From the NCBI GenBank assembly GCA_001725155.1, contig MEFP01000001.1:1-64000 (forward strand): a stretch of 64,000 nucleotides of DNA, written 5' to 3'. Below are positions 35,756 to 43,967 of the stretch, piece after piece. The notes below the pieces were generated by a model. The model was not told where the DNA came from and ran no database searches. It saw only the letters and a list, made by a program, of their open reading frames with translations. Position numbers and translations under genes: made by a program. Numbering within the stretch: position 1 is the stretch's first letter; each line of letters starts with the position of its first letter. This DNA is from Lysobacteraceae bacterium SCN 69-320. GTDB taxonomy: Bacteria > Pseudomonadota > Gammaproteobacteria > Xanthomonadales > Rhodanobacteraceae.

Positions 35756-35916
35756 GATCTTCTCCGCACTGCAGGGGAGCACACACTACCACCGCGGAGA
35801 GAATTCGCAGCGGACGAGAAAAGATGTAACGTTTCGCGGCGCCGGGCTGGCATCGGGCAAGCGCCGCGCGTAGCGTGCGCCCCGGCGCCGTCGCCGTGTC
35901 CCGCCGCAGGAAGCTC

Positions 35917-36261
35917 ATGGACAAGCTCGAAGAACTGCGACTGCGTTACCTGCATTCGCTGCCGCAGAAAGCGGCCGATGTGCGTGCGCAGCTGCAACGG
36001 CTGCAGCAGCAGCCGGACGAGCGCGCGCTGCTCGTGGAACTGCACCAGCAGGTACACCGGCTCAGCGGTTCGGCGCCGGCTTACGGCTTCGACGCGATAG
36101 GCGCGCTGGCCCGGCCGATCGACCAGCGCCTGTCCGAATGGCTGCGCAACGACGATCCGGAAATCCGCACCGCCGCCGCGGTCCTCGTCGCGACATTGAG
36201 CGGGCCGGTCGATGCGCTGGCCGAGGCGTTGGCCAGCGCCGCCGATTCGCCGCCGGGCTGA
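35917..36261 (+). CDS. Small Hpt-domain phosphotransfer protein
   Basis: A 114-aa helical protein consisting of one Hpt domain. The phosphorylatable histidine is His47 in HRLSGSAPAYGF, a good fit to the Hpt motif HxLxGxAxxxG. Start at 35917 (MDKLEELRLRYL) has aggaag upstream. It stands alone with no response regulator or hybrid kinase next to it, so its partner kinase is elsewhere. Single-domain Hpt proteins shuttle phosphate between a hybrid kinase and a receiver. It precedes the arginase gene by 87 bases on the same strand. Confidence 0.85.
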   Translation: MDKLEELRLRYLHSLPQKAADVRAQLQRLQQQPDERALLVELHQQVHRLSGSAPAYGFDAIGALARPIDQRLSEWLRNDDPEIRTAAAVLVATLSGPVDALAEALASAADSPPG

Positions 36262-36348
36262 GCGCCGGCGGCGGCTGGCGGCTTCCGCCGAGCCGACGTT
36301 ATGCTTGCCGTTTTCCGACCGGCCGCCCGGCGGCGCAGCGAGGCAGCC

Positions 36349-37269
36349 ATGACGTCCTATCCTCCCGTTTCCCTGATCGGCGTACCCACCGACATCGGTG
36401 CCGGCCACCGCGGCGCCTCGATGGGCCCGGAAGCGCTGCGCGTGGCCGGCATCGCACCGGCGCTGGAAGAGCGCGGACTGCGCGTGGTCGACCGCGGCAA
36501 TCTCGTCGGTCCGATGAATCCGTGGCAGCCGCCGCGCGACGGCTACCGCCATCTGGCCGAAGTCGTGACCTGGAATCGCCAGGTTCTGGACGCGGTCTAT
36601 GCCGAACTCGCCGCGGGCCATCTGCCGGTCATGCTCGGCGGCGACCATTGCCTCGCGATGGGCTCGATCACGGCCGCCGCGCGCTGGTGCAACGAAACGG
36701 GCAAGAAGCTGCGCGTGCTCTGGCTCGACGCCCACGCGGACTTCAATACCAGCGTCATCACTCCCTCGGGCAATGTCCACGGCATGCCGGTGGCCTGCCT
36801 CTGCGGCTACGGTCCGCGCGAGCTGACTGAACTCGGCGGCAGTGCGCCGGCGCTGCAGCCCGACCAGATCCGCCAGATCGGCATCCGTTCGGTCGATCCC
36901 GGCGAGAAGAAGCTGGTACACGACGTCGGCCTGGACATCTACGACATGCGCTACATCGACGAGATCGGCGTCAAGCGCGCGATGGAGGAAGCGCTCGAAG
37001 GCGTCGATGCGGGCACGCACCTGCACGTGAGCTTCGACGTGGATTTCCTCGACCCGGCCATCGCGCCCGGCGTCGGCACCCGCGTGCGCGGCGGTCCGAA
37101 CTACCGCGAAGCCCAGCTCGTCATGGAGATGATCGCCGACACCGGCCGCGTCGGCTCGCTCGACATCGTCGAGCTGAACCCGGCCTTCGACAAGCGCAAC
37201 ATGACGGCCAAGCTCGCCGTCGATCTGGTCGAAAGCCTGTTCGGCAAGTCGACCCTGATGCGCGAATAG
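36349..37269 (+). CDS. rocF: Arginase
   Basis: A 306-aa binuclear manganese enzyme splitting arginine to ornithine and urea. Metal-binding motifs are all visible: GGDHCLAMGS, DAHADFNT and SFDVDFLDP. The segment SNVHGMP is read as GNVHGMP, and ELNPAFD is the C-terminal family marker. This is arginase rather than agmatinase by overall motif pattern (GVGTRVRGG, DVDFLDPAIAPG) and length. Start at 36349 (MTSYPPVSLIGVP) matches the family; a 16-codon extension exists without support. No urea-cycle or urease gene is near. Confidence 0.93.
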   Translation: MTSYPPVSLIGVPTDIGAGHRGASMGPEALRVAGIAPALEERGLRVVDRGNLVGPMNPWQPPRDGYRHLAEVVTWNRQVLDAVYAELAAGHLPVMLGGDHCLAMGSITAAARWCNETGKKLRVLWLDAHADFNTSVITPSGNVHGMPVACLCGYGPRELTELGGSAPALQPDQIRQIGIRSVDPGEKKLVHDVGLDIYDMRYIDEIGVKRAMEEALEGVDAGTHLHVSFDVDFLDPAIAPGVGTRVRGGPNYREAQLVMEMIADTGRVGSLDIVELNPAFDKRNMTAKLAVDLVESLFGKSTLMRE

Positions 37270-37288
37270 GTTCGTCGCCGCGGCCATG

Positions 37289-37320
37289 AACAACCCCGTC
37301 GATAGGCGGGGTCGTTCTTT
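37289..37320. terminator. Bidirectional terminator-like hairpin after arginase
   Basis: AACAACCCCG (37289-37298) pairs with CGGGGTCGTT (37307-37316), one mismatch, around an 8-base loop, and CTTT follows on the plus strand. It stands between two convergent genes. Confidence 0.65.
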
Positions 37321-37336
37321 CTCCGGAGGAAGTTCT

Positions 37337-38146
37337 TCACCGCACCGGCGGATCCGGCACGAAATTGCCCGGGAACGGATCCGGCCGGTCCGGCTGCGGG
37401 CGCGGACGCGGAATGACGCCGCGGGCGACGAGGTTGCGCCAGCTGTCGTAGCGGACCGAGGCGATTTCCGCGGGACGGTCGCTGGCGCGGCGGAACGTGG
37501 TGTAGGTCGCGTCGCTGTCCTCGCGCTGGCCGTGGCCGGTGCCGAGGGATTCCTGCACCGGCGCGGATTCGCGCCGTGCCATCGAGTCCTGCGCCGCGCC
37601 GGCGCTCGACGACGGTGCCGCGGCGGGTGGAAGCTCGGGCGCGCGCTTGGCTTCGCCCTCGCTGGCTGCGCCGATCTTGCTGCGGAAGACGGGGCGGGGA
37701 TTGCGCTCGCGGAACACGGCCATGCCGATGATGCCGACATTGCCGGGGCGGCCGGTCTGCGCCGCGTAGGATTCGCTGAGGCTCGTGAACTCGAACGCGG
37801 CGATCTCGTTCATGTTCTTGCGCCAGCCGGCGACTTCGGTGGTTTCGTAGGGGTCCAGCACATAGCCGGTCTGGGCGGTGGCGGCGGCCTCGCCGCTGAT
37901 GACGTTGACGCCGTCGACCGAGAGTACGGCGAGCACGCGCTCGTTGCCGCGATTGGTCAGGCGTACCGCGTAGCGGTGTCCCGGCGCGCCGGCGACGAAG
38001 CTGTCGCCGCGATAGGGATATTGCTGCAGGGGCGTGCCGGATTCGCGATCGACGATCTGCAGGTCGACGAGGCGGCCGGCTTCGGCGGAGCCGGCGGCGA
38101 GCAAAGCCAAAGGAAGCAGGGCAAGCAGGCGATGGCGCAGGGACAT
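37337..38146 (-). CDS. Secreted hypothetical protein with proline-rich C-terminus
   Basis: A 269-aa protein with a signal peptide (MSLRHRLLALLPLALLAAGSAEA). The mature part begins GRLVDLQIVDRESGTPLQQYP and contains VRLTNRGNERVLAVLSVDGVNV and GYVLDPYETTEVAGWR, a beta-rich domain of a type found as a hypothetical protein in Xanthomonas relatives. The C-terminal third is low-complexity, and the end reads PRPRPQPDRPDPFPG, a proline-rich tail. I do not recognise a function. Start at 38146 is set by the signal peptide. It is convergent with arginase. Confidence 0.75.
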   Translation of the reverse strand: MSLRHRLLALLPLALLAAGSAEAGRLVDLQIVDRESGTPLQQYPYRGDSFVAGAPGHRYAVRLTNRGNERVLAVLSVDGVNVISGEAAATAQTGYVLDPYETTEVAGWRKNMNEIAAFEFTSLSESYAAQTGRPGNVGIIGMAVFRERNPRPVFRSKIGAASEGEAKRAPELPPAAAPSSSAGAAQDSMARRESAPVQESLGTGHGQREDSDATYTTFRRASDRPAEIASVRYDSWRNLVARGVIPRPRPQPDRPDPFPGNFVPDPPVR

Positions 38147-38271
38147 GGCGGATCTCCGGGGTGAAGGCGCCGGGTCCAACGCCGCCGCCGCCGGCGCGGG
38201 GTTAGCCCGGGCCGGCGTGCGTGAGCAGGGCGCCGGAGGCTGGTTCGGCGCGGGTCAGCTTCGCGGCCGGC

Positions 38272-38601
38272 TCATTCCTCGATCAGGCTTGCGCCCGGCG
38301 CGTTGCTGGCGACCGAGGCGATGCCGGCATCGCGCGCCTTTTCGGTCTCGTACATCTCGCTGTTGCCGATGATCTGGCCGTTGCCGGCCTTGAGGCTGAA
38401 ATGGAACTTGCCGTTGCTCGATACCTTCTTCTCGAAGCGGTCGCTGTCGGCGGCATTCGTCCGGACCGATTCGACGCCGTTGCGCGCGCCGCTCTTGTCC
38501 ACGTAGCCCTGGCTGGCCAGGATGATTTCGCCGTTGCCGGCCTTGAGGTTGAAATAGGTCTTGCCGCTCTTGCCGGTGAAGATCGTGAACTTGCCTGCCA
38601 T
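38272..38601 (-). CDS. yegP: YegP-family (DUF1508) double-repeat protein
   Basis: 109 aa made of two DUF1508 repeats: residues 3-49 ([20 protein letters not shown] at the start) and 54-100 ([20 protein letters not shown]). Each is a small beta-beta-beta-alpha unit with the pattern GxxYFxLxAxNGxxIxxSxxY. The function of YegP is unknown; it is a small cytoplasmic protein. The next gene, trpS on the opposite strand, ends with one more copy of the same kind of unit (see the finding). Start at 38601 is the only reasonable one. Confidence 0.93.
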   Translation of the reverse strand: MAGKFTIFTGKSGKTYFNLKAGNGEIILASQGYVDKSGARNGVESVRTNAADSDRFEKKVSSNGKFHFSLKAGNGQIIGNSEMYETEKARDAGIASVASNAPGASLIEE

Positions 38602-38769
38602 TGGAAGCTCCTCAATCGTTGCGGGTCCCCTGTGCCCCGGAGTATCCCGCGGCGCCGGCCACCCTGCCAGTCGAAAACCGTACCGTCGCCGATGTTCATG
38701 AGCGCGCGCGCTTTCGCGCGGCCGGGAGGCTTGCCGTACACTGGCCGACCCCTACGCCGCAGCCCTGTC

Positions 38770-40065
38770 ATGAGCAAGACCCGCATCCTCACCGGCATCA
38801 CCACGACCGGCACGCCGCACCTCGGCAACTACGTCGGCGCCATCCGTCCCGCCGTCGCCGCGAGCCGCGACGACAATGTGGAATCGTACTATTTCATGGC
38901 CGACTACCACGCCCTGATCAAGTGCGACGATCCGGCGCGCATCGCGCGCTCGCGTCTGGAGATCGCGGCGACCTGGCTGGCCTGCGGCCTGGACCCGGAC
39001 AAAGTGTATTTCTACCGCCAGTCCGACATTCCCGAGATTCCCGAACTGACCTGGCTGCTGACCTGCGTCACGGCCAAGGGCCTGATGAATCGCGCGCATG
39101 CCTACAAGGCTTCGGTCGACGCGAATACGGCGGCGGGGGAAGATCCGGATGCCGGCATCACGATGGGCCTGTACAGCTATCCCATCCTGATGGCCGCCGA
39201 CATCCTGATCTTCAATGCGCACAAGGTGCCGGTCGGCCGCGACCAGATCCAGCACATCGAGATGGCGCGCGACATCGCCGCGCGCTTCAACCATCTGTTC
39301 GGCGCCGGGCGCGAGTTTTTCGTGCAGCCCGAAGCGCTCATCGAGGAAAGCGTCGCGACCTTGCCGGGCCTGGACGGACGCAAGATGTCCAAGAGCTACG
39401 ACAACACGATTCCGCTGTTCGAAGGCGGTGCGAAGAAGCTCAAGGAATCCATCGCGCGCATCGTCACCGACTCGCGCCTGCCCGGCGAATCCAAGGATCC
39501 GGACAGCACGGCGCTGATGCCGATCTATGCGGCCGTCGCGAGTCATGCCGAGACCGTCGAGTTCCGCACCGCGCTGCTGGACGGGCTGGGGTGGGGCGAC
39601 GCCAAGCAGCAGCTGTTCGAGCGCCTGGAGCGCGACATCGCGCCGATGCGCGCACGCTACGAGGAACTGATCGCGCAGCCCGCGCGCATCGAGGAAATCC
39701 TGCAGGCCGGCGCGGCGCGTGCGCGCGCGATCGGTGCGCCGTTCCTGGCCGAGCTGCGCGAAGCGGTCGGTCTGCGCAGCTTCCGGCCGGTGGTGGAGAA
39801 AAAGACCGTCGCCGCGGCGACCGCGCGCCTGCCGCAGTTCAAGCAATACCGCGAGGCCGACGGCAAGTTCTATTTCAAGCTGCTCGATGCCGATGGCCGC
39901 CTGCTGCTGCAGAGCGACGGTTTCGATTCGCCGAAGGCGGCGGGCCAGTCCATCGCTTCGCTGCGCGCAGCCGCCTCGCTCGCCAGCGTCGCCGACGGCT
40001 ACGCGCTCGGCCCGGACGTGAGCGCGGCCGAGGTGGAGCAGGCACTCGCGGCGCTGGCGCAGTAA
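38770..40065 (+). CDS. trpS: Tryptophanyl-tRNA synthetase with C-terminal YegP-like extension
   Basis: A class I synthetase charging tRNA-Trp. The HIGH-type motif lies in [13 protein letters not shown] (residues 13-25) and KMSKS in [15 protein letters not shown]. The catalytic and anticodon-binding parts end near residue 350. At 431 aa it is about 90 residues longer than the usual 330-340. The extension (from about 355; [20 protein letters not shown], then [24 protein letters not shown]) has the pattern of a DUF1508/YegP repeat. That fusion is seen directly in the sequence; a tRNA- or stress-related role for the extra unit is inference. Start is ATG 38770. Confidence 0.95.
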   Translation: MSKTRILTGITTTGTPHLGNYVGAIRPAVAASRDDNVESYYFMADYHALIKCDDPARIARSRLEIAATWLACGLDPDKVYFYRQSDIPEIPELTWLLTCVTAKGLMNRAHAYKASVDANTAAGEDPDAGITMGLYSYPILMAADILIFNAHKVPVGRDQIQHIEMARDIAARFNHLFGAGREFFVQPEALIEESVATLPGLDGRKMSKSYDNTIPLFEGGAKKLKESIARIVTDSRLPGESKDPDSTALMPIYAAVASHAETVEFRTALLDGLGWGDAKQQLFERLERDIAPMRARYEELIAQPARIEEILQAGAARARAIGAPFLAELREAVGLRSFRPVVEKKTVAAATARLPQFKQYREADGKFYFKLLDADGRLLLQSDGFDSPKAAGQSIASLRAAASLASVADGYALGPDVSAAEVEQALAALAQ

Positions 40066-40132
40066 GCCGGATTGGGCCCGGCGCCGGCGCGATGAGCCGC
40101 CGGGCGTCCCGCCGTCCGTATCGGAAACCGAC

Positions 40133-43100
40133 ATGAATCGTCGCTGGCCTTCGTTCCTCGCCGCGTCGCTGGGGCTGCTCGTCGCGACGGCGGCGCAGGC
40201 CATCGTCAAGCCGCCGCCGGCCGTCGGCATCGTGGAGATCGCGCCGGCACCTGCGTCGCGCGCGCTGGATTTTTCCGCGCTGCCGCCGGAGCTTTCGTCG
40301 TTGCGTCTGGACGCGGCGCTGGGCCGTCCCGACCGCGCGCGTCTGTCGGCACGCTGCGGCGAGCTCGTGCCGCTCGCGCGCGGCCTTGCGCAGCAGGAGC
40401 CGCAGCGGCCCGGTCCGCTGCTCGTCCTCGTGCTCTGCGCGCGCGCAGCCGGTGACAAGGCCGGTGCGGCCGCCGAATTCCAGCGTCTGCGCGAACGCGT
40501 CGCGGCCAGCCTCGCTCCGCCGGGCATCTGGCAGGGCGACGACTATTACTACGGCGTCGGCTCGCTCGACATCGACGCCGTCGCGGCGGCGCTGAGTCCG
40601 GAGCCGGACAGCGACCTCCTCGCCTCGACCCTGGAAACCTCGCTGGACGGCTACCGTCTGCAGGCCGTGGTCTGGCTGCGCGAGACCGGCGGACACGTGC
40701 GCCGCTTCCGCGTCGACATCACGCCGAGTGCGGAGCGCGTCATGCGCTATCTCTCCGCTCAGGCCGCTGATGCGGCCGGACGCGACAGCTCCGTCGCGCT
40801 GGCCGGCTACTGGACGCTCGGCCTGCGCGCCGACGAAGTCGCCGCCGATTCGCGCGCGCTCGTCGGCTGGGCGCGCATCACCGACGCGCTGGGCCTGGCC
40901 GGGGACGAAACACGGCTGCGCAAGGATTTCGAGCGGGCCGTCGCGCAGGGCGACGTATTCGGCCGCTATGCCTACGCCGAGTGGCTGCTGCGCCGTCACG
41001 GCGGCCATGCCGGCGACGCCGCGCGCGCCGCCGAGCTGCTGCGCCGCGCCGCCGCCGACGGATTGCCGGAAGCGCAGGCGCTGCTGTCGCTGTGGTGCGA
41101 GCGCCGCGCCGCCGACTGCGCGCGTGGCGAGGCCGCGCGATGGCAGGCCGCTGCAGAGCGGGGTTACGGCGCCGCCGAAGCGGCACTGCTGCGCCACGAG
41201 ACGGCGTTGCGGCTGGGGCTGGACACCGATGCGGCTGGCGATCTCGCGCGAGCGGTCAAGCTCGGCAGCACGCGCGCGTTCGGCGTGCGGCTCTATCAAC
41301 TCGCGCAGAAACCGGCGGGTGCGTCGGTACAGCGCGAGTTCGACGCGCTGCTCCAACGCGCCGTCGCGGCCGATCTGCCCTATGCGCTGGACGTGCAAGG
41401 TTCCAGCGCCTATGCGCGCGCGCGGACGGCGGCCGATCGCACGGCCGCGCTGGCGCTGATCGAGCGCGCCGCGACGCGCGGCAACGCGAGCGCCGCGGCG
41501 CGGATCGGCATCCACTACGCCGGCGGCGTCGATGCGGCCGCCGACTGGCAGCGCGCCGTGCCGTGGTTTCGCCTCGCCGCCGAGCGCGGCGATCCGGCCG
41601 GCCAGTTCAACCTGGCGACGGCCCTGCTGCACGGGCTGGGCCTGCCGGCCGATCCCGCCGCCGCGCGCGTCTGGTATCTGCGCAGCGCGGCGCAGGGCCA
41701 TGCGGCCAGCCTGGCCGGGCTCGGCGACATCTACGCCAGCGGCGCCGGCGTCGCGGCCGATCCGGCGCAGGCGGCGGCCTGGTACGCGATGGGCGCGCGC
41801 AGCGGCCACGCGCGCAGCCGCTATCTCTATGCGGTCGCGCTCGATGCCGGCGACGGCGTGGCGCAGGACCGCGCCGCTGCGCGCCAGTGGTATTCGCTCG
41901 CGGCCGAGCAGGGGATCGAGGAAGCCTCGCTCGCTCTGGCAAAGGCGCAGATCGACGGCGACGGCGTCGAGCGTTCGCCGCAGGCCGGCATGGCGCGCCT
42001 GGAAACGTGTTTCGCGGCCGGCAGCGCGGTCTGCCGGAGGGCACTGGCCGATCTGCTCGCGAGCGGACCCGACATCGTGCGCAACGTGCCGCGCGCGCTG
42101 GCGCTGTACGAGGAAGCCGCGGCGACCGGCGACGCGCATGCGCTGGCCGTACTCGGTCTGCACTACGAAAACGGGCTCGGCGTCGACGCCGACCCGGCCC
42201 GCGCGTTCGGCTACTACACGCGCTGCGCCGAAGGCAATGATGCGGCCGCCGGCGAATGCGCGGCCGGACTGGCGCGCGCCTACTACGCGGGTCGCGGCGC
42301 GGCCGTCGACCGCGCCAAGGCCGTGACCCTGCTGCGCCGGGCGCGCGAACTCGGTTCGACTGAGGCGACCTGCACCCTGGGCGAAGTCCTGCGCCGCGGC
42401 GGTGATGCGACCGAAGCGATGACCTTGCTCGCGGAAGCCGCCAACGCCGGCAACGCGCGCTGCGCCTGGCTGTACGGACGCCGCCTGCTCGAAGCCGGAC
42501 CGGCCCAGGCAGCGACGGCGATGAGCTGGCTGCGCAAGGCCGTCGTTGCCGGCGAGCCGCGCGCGCGCGCGGACATCGTCGTCGCCTTGCTCGATACGGA
42601 TTCGCCGCTGCACGACAAAGCCGCCGCGCGCGCGTATCTGGACGACTGCGTCGCGCTGCGTGCGGTCGACTGCATCGCCGCAGCCGGTGTGTGGATGCTG
42701 CAGGGTGACGACGGTGCGGCGCGCAAGCGCGGTGCGGCGCTGCTGGAGCAGGCCGCTCGAGCCGGCAGTCCGGTCGCCGCGGAAGCCTTGGGCAAGGCGG
42801 CGTATTACGGTCGCGGCTCGGCGCGCGATGCGGCCGCGGCGCGGCGCTGGCTCGCGCAGGCGGGGCCGTCGGGCCTGGCCGAGGTATTGCTCGCGCGGCT
42901 CGAACTCGCGGCCGGCGATCGCGCCGCGGCGCAGACGCGGCTCGTCGCAGCCTCGCGCCAGGGCAACGCGCTCGCGCATCTGCTGCTCGTGGATCTGTGC
43001 GCCGCCGATGGCGCCGATTGCGGCGCGGACGCACCGACCGTCGAGAGCTGGCGCGCGAGCCTCGAACGGCGCGGCGAAGCGGCCGCGCGCGACCTGTTCC

Positions 43101-43390
43101 ATGAAGTGGCCTGGTCGCTCGCGACCGATCCACTGGCCACGGCGGCCGAAGCCGGACGCCTGCTCGCGATCGACGCGCAGGCGAGCTACGGCCTCGGCGG
43201 TCACGCGGATTCGCTCGATACACGTGCCGGCCTGCTGGCGCGCGCCGGCCGCGGCAGCGAAGCCTGCGCACTGGCGCGCCGGCTCGCCGACGACGCGCGC
43301 CGCAACGGCGGCGATGCCGGCGTGCTGCGCAGCCTGCAGCAGCATCGCGACACGTTCTGCCGCGGCGCGGCCTGGGTCGGCTACGACTGA
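40133..43390 (+). CDS. Secreted Sel1-repeat (TPR-like) protein
   Basis: A 1085-aa protein with a signal peptide (RRWPSFLAASLGLLVATAAQA). Much of the sequence is Sel1-like repeats of about 36 residues with the pattern AxxxGxxxAxxxLAxxYxxGxGVxxDxxxAxxWYxxAAxxG, for example GDPAGQFNLATALLHGLGLP and GHAASLAGLGDIYASGAGVA. Such solenoids mediate protein interaction in the periplasm or host. The N-terminal 300 residues are a different helical region. No catalytic domain is evident. It lies 67 bases after trpS and could be read through from it. Confidence 0.88.
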   Translation: MNRRWPSFLAASLGLLVATAAQAIVKPPPAVGIVEIAPAPASRALDFSALPPELSSLRLDAALGRPDRARLSARCGELVPLARGLAQQEPQRPGPLLVLVLCARAAGDKAGAAAEFQRLRERVAASLAPPGIWQGDDYYYGVGSLDIDAVAAALSPEPDSDLLASTLETSLDGYRLQAVVWLRETGGHVRRFRVDITPSAERVMRYLSAQAADAAGRDSSVALAGYWTLGLRADEVAADSRALVGWARITDALGLAGDETRLRKDFERAVAQGDVFGRYAYAEWLLRRHGGHAGDAARAAELLRRAAADGLPEAQALLSLWCERRAADCARGEAARWQAAAERGYGAAEAALLRHETALRLGLDTDAAGDLARAVKLGSTRAFGVRLYQLAQKPAGASVQREFDALLQRAVAADLPYALDVQGSSAYARARTAADRTAALALIERAATRGNASAAARIGIHYAGGVDAAADWQRAVPWFRLAAERGDPAGQFNLATALLHGLGLPADPAAARVWYLRSAAQGHAASLAGLGDIYASGAGVAADPAQAAAWYAMGARSGHARSRYLYAVALDAGDGVAQDRAAARQWYSLAAEQGIEEASLALAKAQIDGDGVERSPQAGMARLETCFAAGSAVCRRALADLLASGPDIVRNVPRALALYEEAAATGDAHALAVLGLHYENGLGVDADPARAFGYYTRCAEGNDAAAGECAAGLARAYYAGRGAAVDRAKAVTLLRRARELGSTEATCTLGEVLRRGGDATEAMTLLAEAANAGNARCAWLYGRRLLEAGPAQAATAMSWLRKAVVAGEPRARADIVVALLDTDSPLHDKAAARAYLDDCVALRAVDCIAAAGVWMLQGDDGAARKRGAALLEQAARAGSPVAAEALGKAAYYGRGSARDAAAARRWLAQAGPSGLAEVLLARLELAAGDRAAAQTRLVAASRQGNALAHLLLVDLCAADGADCGADAPTVESWRASLERRGEAAARDLFHEVAWSLATDPLATAAEAGRLLAIDAQASYGLGGHADSLDTRAGLLARAGRGSEACALARRLADDARRNGGDAGVLRSLQQHRDTFCRGAAWVGYD

Positions 43391-43417
43391 GCCGTCAGCG
43401 ACGCCGGCGGCGGCGCT

Positions 43418-43801
43418 TCATTCCCAGCGGTTCAGATGCGGCCCGAAGCGCCTGCGCTGCTGGCGCACGACGCAGAAGCGATGGCCGCTCGGCGCTTCCA
43501 GGACCCACCAGCGGCCGTGGCGGAACGCGATCTTCTTCGCGCCGAGGGCTTCGAGGCGCGCGGCCTCGGCCTGCACGTCGTCGGTTTCGATGTCCAGATG
43601 CACGCGGCTGTCGTGCGCCACGCGCTGCAGCAGGATGATGGGTTCGTCCTCGGCCGTCTCCAGCTCGGCATAGCGGCCGTCGCCGTCCTGGTCCAAGGTG
43701 ACGATGGGCTTGCCGAGCGCGCGGCTCCAGAACGCGGCGGATTCGGTGAGGTCGTCCACTTTGCAGTCGAGTACCAACGTGCACAGTCGGCTGTGATGCA
43801 T
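43418..43801 (-). CDS. VOC (glyoxalase/dioxygenase) family protein
   Basis: A 127-aa single VOC-fold protein; it begins MHHSRLCTLVLDCKVDDLTES and has two beta-alpha-beta-beta-beta units. RVHLDIETDDVQAEAARLEALGAKK is the central segment (short motif HLDIETDD) and RHGRWWVLEAPSGHRFCVV the C-terminal one. VOC proteins of this length act as glyoxalase-like or resistance proteins, usually with a divalent metal; the first-half metal histidine is His3 or a neighbour, so the assignment is open. It is convergent with the Sel1 gene, 27 bases apart. Confidence 0.85.
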   Translation of the reverse strand: MHHSRLCTLVLDCKVDDLTESAAFWSRALGKPIVTLDQDGDGRYAELETAEDEPIILLQRVAHDSRVHLDIETDDVQAEAARLEALGAKKIAFRHGRWWVLEAPSGHRFCVVRQQRRRFGPHLNRWE

Positions 43802-43967
43802 GAGCAAGCTCCTGCAGGAAATCCGGCGCAAAGCTTAGCGCGAAGGCGGACGGATTCCGCCCGCTTTATTGCGGTCCGCGCCGCCGGTGCCGGCGGCGCG
43901 CCTGCTTGAATCTTCGCCGGATATTCAACGCTCGCGGAGCGGCCGCAGCGGCAAGCGGATCAGCGCG

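Noticed and set aside
39875-43345. 1156-codon minus-strand frame over the Sel1-repeat gene
   Set aside because: Antisense shadow; no domain, and the plus strand has a signal peptide and regular Sel1 repeats.
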